The translations under genes were made by a program, and so were the position numbers. A stretch of DNA of 64,000 nt from Epiperipatus broadwayi. Its lineage: Eukaryota > Onychophora > Udeonychophora > Euonychophora > Peripatidae. Of the stretch, positions 1 through 15,457 are shown one piece after another. The notes beneath the pieces were generated by a model. That model was not told the DNA's origin. It made no database searches and saw only the letters and a program-made list of their open reading frames with translations. Positions within the stretch are counted from its first letter, which is position 1. Each line of letters opens with the position of its first letter. The stretch lies in contig JAQFVV010012546.1 of the NCBI GenBank assembly GCA_028023455.1, forward strand, positions 141,501 to 205,500. Direction: 5' to 3'.

Positions 1-180
1 ATAGTTTATGTAGGAAATATATACTAAATATAAATTTGACTGCAAGTAGGATTATATTATAGATTGCACAATCAAAGACAGCATGCTATGACTAGTATTA
101 TTTTAGCAGATGAGAATAATATTTAAATAAATATTTTTTTCTACAAATGCAATTGGCCTATTTTGTTATTTTTCATGTGT

Positions 181-224
181 TATATATATATATATATATA
201 TTGTATATATATATATATATATAT
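181..224. repeat. (TA)n microsatellite
   Basis: Two TA runs separated by TTG. The surrounding 1-640 is plain AT-rich sequence in which I see no gene or other repeat. Confidence 0.9.
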
Positions 225-639
225 TGTAGCATGATAAAAATAATGACACTGGGAAATGGTGAATATAATTTGAATAAAACATAGCCCAATCATTGGTCAC
301 CATTTTGTAAAGGAATATTGATTATAATGTGGGGTGATAGTATAAAACTTTAGTATGTCTCAGAATTGAGACATCCTTTATAATAAAATAAATCTAGCCT
401 AAATGTGGAATGCCATTTTTATAACAGCCCTAAAGTTGATGTGGCATTTTATAACAATCACCACCTGTATATGACCATTATCAGACATCATTTGGTAGCT
501 ATTTTATAACTATATTAATGGATACTCAACCTCCTTACCTCTCTACATTGATTTGGTCAGCATTTGTCATAAAATAAAATAAATTGACCTATAAATTTTT
601 AGACAACCACTTATTACTAACACTATATGAAAATAAAAG

Positions 640-1045
640 ATAATAAAAACAGGCAAAACTCTATATACAGTAGTACTACTCAGTGCAAGCCAGAGTGACC
701 AATGGATGCCAGAAGGCTTATGCAAAAAATTCCTATTTAGAGCCTACTAATCCAATATCCCCAGGCTAGTTTCTGGCTTTTGGCCTTCATCAGTGAGAAG
801 CCTGGGATCTGAAAGCACTTCACCTAGATTTTAGAATCTAACACAACCCTCCAGCAGCCACCTTTTATCTCTACTTAACTACAAAATCATGAGAATAAAA
901 TTGAAATCACAATAACATTTTCAATCTAAGCTCATAAGCTTATATAGTCATATAGGTCTGAACTCTGTTCAGCACCCATACATTTTGGTGTTTTTTATTC
1001 TTTAATAACCATAGCTATCACTATCCTATTAGGCAGGATTGATAT
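640..1045 (-). repeat. ~450-bp ribozyme-bearing repeat, dispersed copy
   Basis: This stretch matches the units of the 30-31.6 kb cluster: the same order of short blocks is readable (AGGCAAAACTC, CCAATGGATGCCAGAAGGC, CCAATATCCCCAG, CCAGCAGCCACCTTTTATC, TTCAGCACCCATACATTT, CTATTAGGCAGGATT). On the minus strand positions 758-798 contain CTGATGA, a GGC/GCC hairpin and GAAAC, the core of a hammerhead ribozyme. The residue before the cleavage position is changed (GCC where other copies have GTC), so this copy is probably inactive. No open frame is present; it is a non-coding interspersed repeat. Confidence 0.8.
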
Positions 1046-2756
1046 TTGTGGTTTAATAAAAGATAATGAAGAAATGCCTTAAGATTTAAATATTATTTAT
1101 AACTGAGTAAAGCATGCATCAATAAATAGTAACTCTGTTATAACTTGTGTAAAATTATCTAGCTCAGTTATTGGCCACACTAGGCAATAACAATATTTCC
1201 AATACATAATTACGTAGATTGTCCACTACACTAATGTAAAATACTAATGGTAATCTCTAATAAAAATCTAATTTATTTAGATAATATTTAAATAAAAAAA
1301 TGCAAACAAGATTATCACTTCAGATATCACCAAACCCATTCACGATCCCAATTTTAACTACAATAAGCAGTAACATCATATATCATTGCCCTAAACAATA
1401 ATATATGCCTAAGACATCTATTTAATTTATAATTGAATGGAACCAATTTCAAACCAATAAGTAGTTCTGATATAATTGGTCAATCAAATAATACATACCA
1501 TAATGTAAATCTATGTTAAAATTTAATGATATTCCATTTAAATAAACTAGTTTCTGAATAATTATTATATTTTGAGAATATTTTATAAACCTACACAATA
1601 TTTATAATATTTAAATAAAATAAACCCTTACTCAGTTTTATATTTAAATTAACAAAACGTTAAACATAATTTTAATATTTTGTTCACACTTTACATTATA
1701 TCTATAAGCAGCTATTGTTTAGTTATGTTTTAAAATAAAATACTCTACAAGAATTTGTTATCAATAAATCTATTGGATAATCTTGCATTTAGTAATGCCC
1801 AATCACATCATATATAAAATATACCATAGGCTGCTATTAGATATTTACCGAATTACAATTACTGATATTATTCATCTACTTAAATCTCCAGTCAATCAAT
1901 TCTAAAATAGATTTTATAACAATTTAACTATATAAGATGATTTTTGGCAGTTGTCCAAGCCAAAGATAATATTAAGTTATTGTAGTTAATAAAATGTACA
2001 ATCCACCTCAAATAAGTATAAGTCAATTAAGAAAACCCATTTTGACTAATGACAGAACATAATCTAGGAAGATTTTTGTAATCATGCAAGATAAGCTCAT
2101 TAATAAGCAACCATGAACTCATGAAATTATCTCTACCAGTAATATTGACTTAAATAAGTAAATAAATATCTCAATGTAATGACAAATATAAAATTTATAT
2201 ATAATTGCACCTAATAATAATAATGTACAAGAAAATATACATGTATCTAACTCTATTTTACTTACCAAGATTGATTTGACCTGGGATCAAACTTTAAGCA
2301 CAAAAATGGCCTTTCACACTGAAAAAAAAAATAATTAGGCTAATTCACTGGATTTTAAATCAACTCTAAATTTATAAGTTTATAAAAAAAATTATAATCG
2401 TAATAAAAAAAATATATAACAGAACAAAACAAATGATGTATGCAATAGACTAAAATCATAGCCAGTTAAAATATAAATAATTGATAGTCTATTACAGTCT
2501 GGAATCAATAATAATAAAATATGTATATATAAAACTCAAAACTATGTTGCATGACAATACACTATATAAATGAAAGGAGAGATTTTTAAATATCTTCCTG
2601 AGACTTTAAATAGCATATACAATGATTAAAAAAATAATGTTATCAAATAAAAATTGATCTTTATTTATTCATTAATATAATTTTTAAATAAATAAACTAA
2701 CCTAAAAATCCATACTATTTAAACACCTCTATATGAATATCCCCGAATTAAATCTG
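1046..2756. other. AT-rich DNA without recognisable feature
   Basis: No frame longer than noise, no splice-flanked exon and no repeat that I can match elsewhere in the window. Confidence 0.6.
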
Positions 2757-2835
<79 letters not shown>

Positions 2836-2972
2836 TTAAATGCTTGAAAAACACAGGTCATATTAACCTCTATCATCAGATAACATTTTAAATAATAGTA
2901 ACAAAAACGAAGCTCTCCAACCCTTTATTATGTGAATCCTCTAATATATATATATATATAATTTAATCTTAG

Positions 2973-3021
<49 letters not shown>

Positions 3022-3058
3022 ATATATATATATATATAATTTAATCCTAGGTTTTAAA
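2757..3058. repeat. (TA)n tracts with a short duplicated spacer
   Basis: A ~73-bp TA run (2757-2829) is followed by TA runs at 2943-2960, 2978-3018 and 3021-3038. The spacer beginning ATTTAATC and ending GGTTTTA occurs twice (about 2960-2978 and 3038-3057), so the block has duplicated locally. Confidence 0.85.
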
Positions 3059-4559
3059 ATAAAATATGAACAAAACATACACATTTTTCTTTTCTTTTTT
3101 TTTTTTCAAACAAAAAGTATATACACATAAATATCACCACAAGTGAACAGTCTCACTTTTCCTTTTTATACATTGATTCATCATAGTTTCTGGTTCCATG
3201 TTTCTAATCCTAATGTGTAGAGACAATTTTCCTTCAAATAGAGAAGACAAGCATGAATGGTAACTATCAATGATTTTAATTCAAGTACTTTTGCATTTAA
3301 ATTTTGATATATTCTTTTAAGTATATAAATATATCCAAGCTTTTAAAATAACAGATACTTAGTTGATGCAAAATTGCACATCACTGGCTTTATTTACTTT
3401 TTTCATTGATGGTATATAAAGATAATTCTTTGACAAAATTCAGATATATCCAAATGAATAGTAAATGATAGCTTTTTCTTTCCAAAGTAAGAAAGTGAAA
3501 TTTAAATTGCTTAATATTACCCATAAGTTGAGTTAATTGATCTTATAAAATTCATTGATCAGAAATATGATATACATGTCATGGGGTTTGTATTCATCAT
3601 AAATATTTTTTGTAGCTGATTTGCAATATAACACATTTTGATGGTTTTTTTTGCTGTATCTCCTGGAATTTCATCAACAAGCTGTCCCAATTGAATGGCA
3701 AAACAGTTGGATTTATTCTCCCATGAATTTGGAAATTAATCACTTGAAATTAAAAAATTTAACAAGTTTATTAAATGAATATAAATATGTCCATTCTTAC
3801 CAACAATACAATTAGAAGAACTCAAGTTGCAGTGTTTTGGTTCTATTTATAACATTCCCTTGCTGAAGTTAATTTTGTCAAGACAACTGTTGAAAATCAC
3901 TCAATGCTCACTCATTGGTATAAGAAAATTGTTTAAGAAAATTTGCCTCCAATGCAATGAATAAAATGACTAAAATAATTGGATACAGTAAAAATGAATT
4001 TTTTTTTTACAATTTCTATATTATTTTTCAGTTTTAATCAAAAATTAAAAAATCATATTACATTTTTGACACCTTTTCATGAATATATATTTTTCTAGAT
4101 GTATTTTTAATAATATATTCAAATAAACTGATTTATAAACAAACATATATGAAACATAAAACATTTAATTTTGTAATAGATAAGTTTTTATTGGTGAATA
4201 TAGTAACAAAAATTGAAATATGAAATAATTTAGTGATAATAATTTTGTTTAAGTGATCTCTTTATGATTTACTTAATTATTTTTAATAATCTATTTATTT
4301 ATTCACTTATTTATATTTTTTTCTAAAATTGTTCACAACAAATTTATGATTTGATGCTAATAGTAATAGTAAATAATATTATTTTAAAATATTAGCCTGC
4401 CATGGTTATCTAGTTAATATTTATATTTCAAGACCTACATTATCTATAGATCAAGTGAAATGAAATTAAACAAGATCAACAAACCTCTTTATTTTTTATA
4501 TAAATACTGTGACATATAGCACTAATTTCAGCAACTTTCAATATATACATAAAATACAA
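3059..4559. other. AT-rich DNA without recognisable feature
   Basis: Nothing supportable as a gene or a repeat family was seen here. Confidence 0.55.
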
Positions 4560-5390
4560 ATAAACTATCCATTAATTAATAAAATTCTTTAATAAAAATT
4601 AAAATAATAAATATAATGGTAATTAACTATTACACACAATCTTTCAATCCACAGAAGTATTTTCATTTAATTCCTTAACCAGTATCAAGTGCTGTTAAAT
4701 TTAAATAGAAGCAAATTTCATCAACTCAAACCCTGTGAATCCCAAATTTTAATGTTAGCAACTTGTTTATTAATTAAGTTCATTTAATATATATTTGTTA
4801 AAATTGAGTCTTTAATTTTTCTTTCATTATGGTTTTTTTCTTCAAGTAGAATCTTAATACTTTCAATATCAAAACTTAAATTTATATTCACATGTCCTTT
4901 CATGATCTGGGAAAACTGAAGCAGTCATTAAATCATTATTATTTACTTTTCACATGTTTGTATAACAATTCATGTTCCTTTAATCTTTTTTCAATACTGC
5001 ACCTCAATTTATCTATATATGATAACATATATCCACAAAAAATTGATACACAACATTTTTCTGTTTGATAGCTATGGCATTATTAGAATTATTCACTAAT
5101 TTATTAACATTATTTGTAACATAAAATGAAACATTAAACACATTCTTATATATATTCTTAAAAAATGTCACTTGAGCATTTGATATATATAAAATATATA
5201 TCCATTTTTTATGATCAATCTTCAACTTCTTTAAACCATTATAACTCTTTTTAAATTGATATAAAGTATTTTTAATATTTTCTATCTTATAACCAATTTT
5301 TAAGCAATTCCTTGGAAAATATCTCAATATTTTTTTAAATTTATCACACAGGTAGAGGCATAATTTTTGATTAAAAAACAAAAAAAGATT
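4560..5390 (-). pseudogene. Penelope-like element fragment (3' end of ORF and tail), minus strand
   Basis: The minus-strand frame at 5013-5381 encodes about 122 residues that align by eye with the decoded right-hand neighbour at 6200-6420: both contain KKLKID-KKWI-ILYISNAQ, NVFNVSF-VTN-VNKLVNNS and a terminal VVYQFF or VMYHFF block. That last block resembles the start of a GIY-YIG nuclease domain as found at the C terminus of PLE proteins. The frame then stops where the nuclease should continue. Positions 4560-4800 hold the family's 3' tail, also seen at 6.64-7.0, 23.7-24.2 and 52.8-53.0 kb. It faces away from a second fragment that starts at about 5400, so the two copies lie head to head. 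Non-functional. Confidence 0.7.
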
Positions 5391-5399
5391 TAAAACTTG

Positions 5400-7000
5400 C
5401 CATCTTATGCATAATTGGCACTTTGGAATTACAATTTATATATCCCCTTTTTTGCAATTGTTTTTAGGACTTGAGGAAAATATTATTGCTTCGTCTTTTG
5501 ACTTTGTAGATAAAATTAAAAATATAGTGTTTAATGAGAATGATATTATTACTTCATTGAATGTTACACAAGCATATGGTTCTATTGATACAGTGGATTC
5601 CATAAAAATAATTGAACATGGCATTAAAAAGTAAAGGTGTTTTGTAAATAGGTTATAACATTTATTATTGATTCTGTAAAATTTTTTCATGATAACATTG
5701 TTGCTTCTGTTGAAGGTGGATATTATAAAATGTCTAAAGGTTAGCCTATTGTCTGCTAGTTGCTGCACATGTTTGCAATTTTATTTTGTTTACATATGAG
5801 AGTAGTATTTTTAATATGTGTTCTTTACAAAAGGTACATGGATAATGTTTTTGTTTGCAGAAATACCAATAATATAAATTCACTTGTAGAGGAGTTAAAT
5901 AATTTGAATGATTTGAAATGGACTATGAAAAAGGAGCAGGACAAAAGTATTAAGTATTTGGATTTAATTATTACAAAAAATAATAGTGTGTTAAATTATA
6001 AATTAATAATCAAACCATTACAAAGAAATGGCTATATAAATTGTAAATCAAAAGTACCAATTATGCATAAGAATACAAGTTTTGGATCTTTTTGTTTCAT
6101 AATGAAAAATTATGTCATTACCAGTGTGATGTATTTGCTAAGGAATTGCTTGAAGTAGATTATGTGATTGAATGGATTAACAATAGTTTATGTCAATTTT
6201 AACAGAGTTATAATAGTTTTAAAAAATTGAAGATTGATAGTAAAAAATGGATATCTATTCTATATATTTCAAATGCTCAAATGAAATTTTTTAAAGAGAT
6301 ATATATATAAGTATGTGTTTAATGTTTCATTTTGTGTTACAAATACTGTTAATAAATTAGTGAATAATTCTAAAAATGTTATATATGTCAAGCAGAAAAG
6401 TAATGTTATGTATCATTTTTTTTGTAAATGCATTTTATCATATGTAAGTAAATCATGGTGCAGTATTAAAGAAAGATTACAGGAGCATGAATTGCTGCAC
6501 AAGCATGTGAAAGGTAAATGATAATGATTTAATGACTGCTTCGGTTTTTTTGGGATCATGAAAGGACATGTGAATATAAATTTAATTTTGATATTAAAAG
6601 TGGTAAAATTCTTCTTAAGAAAGAAAACATAGTAAAAGAAAAATTAAAGTGGCAATTTTAATAAATAAAAATAAAATGAATTTCATTAATAGACAAGCTG
6701 CTAGCATTAAAATTCAGAACTCGTGGAATTTGAGTTGATGGTGTTTACTTCCAATTTGTTTTTTGAATTTAACAGCAGTTGAGGCAGGTTAAGGAATTAA
6801 CCAAAAGTACTTCTGCAGATTGGAAGACTGTATATAATGTCAAGCATTGAAACAGCTGCTTTACAAGAAGTTGTCCCGGATTAGCAGGTTCGCTTTCCGG
6901 CTGATGCTATGACACATGAGAAAAAAAAGACTATGTATAATAGTTAATTACCGTTATATTTTTTTATTTTTATTGTATTTTTATATATATTAAGTTTAAT
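5400..7000 (+). pseudogene. Penelope-like element remnant (RT and GIY-YIG pieces), plus strand
   Basis: Three frames of one decayed reverse-transcriptase/endonuclease gene lie in order. The first (5407-5634) has the block ENDIITSLNVTQAYGSID, the position of RT motif A. The second (5760-6158) has KRYMDNVFVC, motif C with the second catalytic Asp changed to Asn, followed by a KSIKYLDLIIT block like the FLDVLVTR region of the intact PLE at 15.5 kb. The third (6315-6521) ends in VMYHFFCKC-LSYVSKSW and ERLQEHE, a damaged GIY-YIG domain. Frameshifts and stops separate them and RT motif B is missing. The tail from about 6640 to 7000 is shared with other loci. A SINE sits inside the tail. Confidence 0.75.
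6839..6928 (+). mobile_element. tRNA-derived SINE with 13-bp target duplication
   Basis: The 90-bp insert starts GTCAAGCATTG, has the Pol III B-box-like block GGTTCGCTTTCC and ends in GATGCTATGACACATGAG plus eight A. It is flanked by GACTGTATATAAT (6826-6838) and GACTATGTATAAT (6929-6941), an imperfect target-site duplication. The same PLE tail without an insert is seen at about 52,960-52,990, which confirms the boundaries. Mobilised in trans by a LINE-type machinery by family analogy. Confidence 0.85.
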
Positions 7001-7160
7001 ATAGACATTATGCATGTATTTAAATATTACATATTCAACCTGTATTCTGCCATTTCTCACCTGTGTAATGAAATGGACCTATTAAGGTTCTATGTGTAAG
7101 GGATTAGATTGCATTAAGGACAGCTTAGATGTAACAAAAATATTAGCACCATCAAGTTTT

Positions 7161-12079
<4,919 letters not shown>

Positions 12080-12164
<85 letters not shown>
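12080..12164. repeat. (TA)n(GA)n compound microsatellite at a PLE end
   Basis: About 60 bp of TA followed by 24 bp of AG, directly abutting the 3' end of the minus-strand PLE. Confidence 0.95.
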
Positions 12165-12165
<1 letters not shown>

Positions 12166-12301
12166 TGTAATATGTTGGACTATTTCCATCATTTATGAGT
12201 GAATATTGAATGTATAGAAAATTTTAAACTTTATTTAAACTTTTCAAATACAAACAACTTGTTAGTAATAACACACAAATAGACAATACAGGTTAGTAAT
12301 T

Positions 12302-12346
12302 ACACAACGTTTTGAGTAGTATTATTCTCCACTCTTCTTCAGGTGT
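12302..12346 (-). ncRNA. Hammerhead-like ribozyme, 3' terminal repeat of minus PLE (G12 mutated)
   Basis: Same motif and the same G12-to-A change as in the other terminal repeat of this copy, as expected if the two terminal repeats derive from one template. Confidence 0.6.
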
Positions 12347-14380
12347 TGCTGGCCTATATGCACAGTGACAATATTCGCTTAGAAGTTGAACTCGCACCTT
12401 TAGATTCTTGTATATTGAATTTAAGGCAAACGCTCTACCAACTGAGCTATTCTGTCAAAGGCAACATATAGTAGAAATTTGATATATTTATACTTGAGGG
12501 TTGGTTCAAATCCTCCTGAGTCCTTCAATTTTTTTTTTATACAAGTCTAATTATTTTTATTATTTTTTTTTTTTTTTATTTTTTCCTAAGAGCAAGATTA
12601 ATTAGAGGCTTCCATACATTGTGTATTGCCACACTGGGTTGACTTATAGGATTATTTACCATTGTCATATGAGCAGCTTCCTTGAATTTTCTTCTATGCA
12701 TTTTTTCCTCTTTATCCAATATCTTTGTATTTTCCCATTTAAGCATGTGGTCATTAGTACATACATGATCTGCTATGGTAGACACATCTGTTTTTTCTCT
12801 TTTAACCATTAGTTTGTGTTCCTTCAATCGTTGTTCAACAGGCTGACAGGTCTCACCAATGTATTTTCTTCCACATTCACATGGTATCTCATAGATGCAG
12901 TTTTTGTTCTTCAGCATTTCCAGTTTAGGCTTAGTGGAAGTAAGCATTCCTCGAAGTGTGGTATGGCTTTGGAAAGCAGTTCTAATATTATATTGACTGC
13001 AGATTCTTTTTAGTTTGTCCGCCATTCCTGGTATGTATGGATACACCACCGTACCAATAACTGTTTCCTCTTTTGGTGTCTTTTTCTGTTGTCTATTGAA
13101 AGTTTTTCTGATGACTGCTGATGGATAACCATTCTTCATAAGCATTTGTTCTATGTGAATCTTTTCTTTTTCCAAATCACTGGTTTCTGAACAAACCTCC
13201 TTCGCTCTGTTCCATAGTGACAGTACAATTCCTTGTTTAGTGCTTCTTGTATGATTGGATGTATATGCCAAGTATTTTCCAGTGTGTGTTGGTTTCCTAT
13301 ATACTGATGTTTTTACTTTGCCCTGAGGGAGTCTTGTCACAAGAACATCCAAGAATGCCAATTTTTGTTCTTGTTCTGCTTCCATCGTGAAATTAATTGT
13401 AGGAGATATGTTGTTAATGTGCATCCAGAAAGACTGTAATTTTATCTTGCCATGTGGCCATACTACAAATGTATCATCAACATATCGAAGCCACACTTTA
13501 GGCGGACATGGAGTAGTATTTATGGCGTGTTCGGCTGTGGTCTTCAAGTTCTTCCATGTAAATGTTGCTGAGCAATGGTGACAGTGATGATCCCATGGCC
13601 ATCCCTCGATTTTGTTGGAAGAATTCTGAGTTATATTGAAAGTATGTTGTTGTTACACAGAATGTTAATAACTCCATTATGCTATCAATAGGTAGAACTG
13701 TTCTACTTTGTAGACTGTTATCGCCATATAACCTTTTCCTTACAATAGACAATGCTTCATCACATGGTACATTTGTAAACAGACTTTCCACATCAAAGCT
13801 TACTAATATGTCAGTTCTTTCCATTTTCATGTTCCTGACTAATTCTACAAAGTGCTTAGAGTCCCTGACGAAAGATGGTGTTCTATATGCCAATGGACTA
13901 AGAACTTCGAGAAAGAAATCTTGACAAATTTTGACAGGGTGAATTTCTAGAACTAACAATAGGTCTTAATGGAACATTCTCTTTATGGATTTTAGGCAGT
14001 CCATACAGGTGAGGAATCTTGCTGAAATACGAAGTTAATTTTCTTTTTTCTGAATCACTGAAATACCTGCGATGCTTCCGGAGTAATGCTTGTAGTTTTA
14101 CCTCTGTACTTGGAATTGGATTTTTTGCTACTTTTTTGTATTGGCCTGCTGTGAGAAGTCCTTGAATTTTGTTATCATAATCAGTTTTATCCATTACAAC
14201 TGTAGTGTTACCTTTGTCAGCAGGAAGAATGATTATAGATGCATCCTGTTTGAGAGATTTAATAGCTCTCCTCTCATCACATGAAATGTTTGACTTCTGC
14301 TTGTGCACTTGATGTCTTTCCAGTGTTCGTTTTACTCTCCAGCGTAACTCCGCTGCTTCCTCTAGATTCAAATTTTGGGT

Positions 14381-14409
14381 CTTTTCCGATGCGTGTGCTC
14401 TTCCGATCT
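14381..14409. other. Illumina adapter contamination (adapter dimer-like)
   Basis: Positions 14,392-14,409 are an exact match to the end of the TruSeq read-2 adapter (CGTGTGCTCTTCCGATCT). The preceding CTTTTCCGAT (14,381-14,390) is a one-mismatch copy of the same adapter tail. Together they replace about 27 bases of PLE sequence (compare plus copy around 16,070-16,097). Confidence 0.93.
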
Positions 14410-14751
14410 CAATAGCGGAACAGTAGATGGTGTAATGGCGAAATTCAAACCTTTTTCCAGAACTGATAATTCACAATCGGTAAGTTGTTTAGAACTAAGA
14501 TTTTTCACTGATGATGAGGATAGACTAGTTGCAGTATTACTTTTGACTTGCCCATGTAGATTTACAAGCTTCTTCTTCTGTAGTTCTTTTATCCTTCCAT
14601 GTAACTTACAATATGATCTGTTCACTGCTTGACAAATTCTTGAGAAATCTTCATCTGTAACTTTGTTTTGTAGAAACGATTCCACATTTCTAATAGATTG
14701 CAAGGTTTGATGCTTGATAAACCGCTGAACCTTTATACTCTCTCTCAATAA

Positions 14752-14772
14752 AGATCGGAAGAGCACACGTCT
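14752..14772. other. Illumina adapter contamination
   Basis: The 21 bases start AGATCGGAAGAGCACAC and continue as the TruSeq read-2 adapter without mismatch. They replace 10 bases present in the plus copy (near 15,715-15,724), causing a frameshift. The frame across it yields residues RADVCSSD, a known signature of translated adapter. Confidence 0.96.
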
Positions 14773-15138
14773 GCTCTCTGAATAATTTTTTCAGCTCTCT
14801 TGGAGGAAATAGGAGGTTTTAACTGCAAACCCTTAGGGATAATCCCTTCTGATTTACATTTACATAAGAAAGTTAAATGATTTTCTACTTTAGCCAGTTT
14901 TAGACATAATTTTTCATAATGTCTAAATTTCAACATAGCATCGGGTCCATACCGAGTACTTAGTATTTGTCTGAAGGTTTGTAATGATGGTATATTATAA
15001 GATGTAATATGTTGGACTATTTCCATCATTTATGAGTGAATATTGAATGTATAGAAAATTTTAAACTTTATTTAAACTTTTCAAATACAAACAACTTGTT
15101 AGTAATAACACACAAATAGACAATACAGGTTAGTAATT

Positions 15139-15183
15139 ACACAACGTTTTGAGTAGTATTATTCTCCACTCTTCTTCAGGTGT
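15139..15183 (-). ncRNA. Hammerhead-like ribozyme, 5' terminal repeat of minus PLE (G12 mutated)
   Basis: Minus strand reads CTGAAGA core, GAGTGG/CTACTC stem II, then AAAA where the core should be GAAA, then the short stem III and GTGT closing stem I with ACAC. Loss of G12 should abolish cleavage. Confidence 0.6.
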
Positions 15184-15457
15184 TGCTGGCCTATATGCAC
15201 AGTGACAATATTCGCTTAGAAGTTGAACTCGCACCTTTAGATTCTTGTATATTGAATTTAAGGCAAACGCTCTACCAACTGAGCTATTCTGTCAAAGGCA
15301 ACATATAGTAGAAATTTGATATATTTATACTTGAGGGAAATGTTGTGTAATTACTAACCTGTATTGTCTATTTGTGTGTTATTACTAACAAGTTGTTTGT
15401 ATTTGAAAAGTTTAAATAAAGTTTAAAATTTTCTATACAGTCAATATTCACTCATAA

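Larger units (their letters stand above)
12576..15029 (-). pseudogene. Penelope-like RT/GIY-YIG gene, broken into four or five frames
   Basis: Separate frames cover the protein in order: 15,029-14,745 (N terminus, ends in adapter-derived residues), 14,766-14,368 (runs through into adapter), 14,371-13,898 (LPADKGN and LPKIHK blocks), 13,959-13,498 (motif A SFDVESLFTNVP and motif B GMAMGSSLSP) and 13,547-12,576 (YVDD motif C, then the GIY-YIG domain with IYEIPC, YIGET and QRLKEH). All functional motifs are present but spread over different frames. Compared with its neighbour the substitutions are few, so this is a recently active copy or a corrupted assembly of one. Confidence 0.85.
12163..15336 (-). 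mobile_element. Penelope-like retroelement, damaged copy, minus strand
   Basis: This is a close relative of the plus-strand element at 15,337-18,346, read in the opposite direction and head to head with it. Its coding part runs from the ATG at 15,029 down to the stop at 12,576. Relative to the plus copy it has a one-base insertion near 13,911-13,915, a one-base insertion near 13,541, and two places where element sequence is replaced by Illumina adapter (14,752-14,772 and 14,381-14,409). It keeps nine bases (residues AEH) that the plus copy lacks after ELETT. Both terminal regions contain the hammerhead-like and tRNA-like parts; the hammerhead G12 is changed to A in each (CTCAAAAC instead of CTCGAAAC). 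The 3' end abuts a (TA)n(GA)n tract. Whether all breaks are biological is doubtful given the adapters. Confidence 0.85.

Noticed and set aside
12621-14632. Plus-strand frames of 63-85 codons opposite the minus PLE
   Set aside because: They are antisense shadows of the RT/GIY-YIG coding sequence and have mirrored counterparts opposite the plus copy (15,844-17,842).
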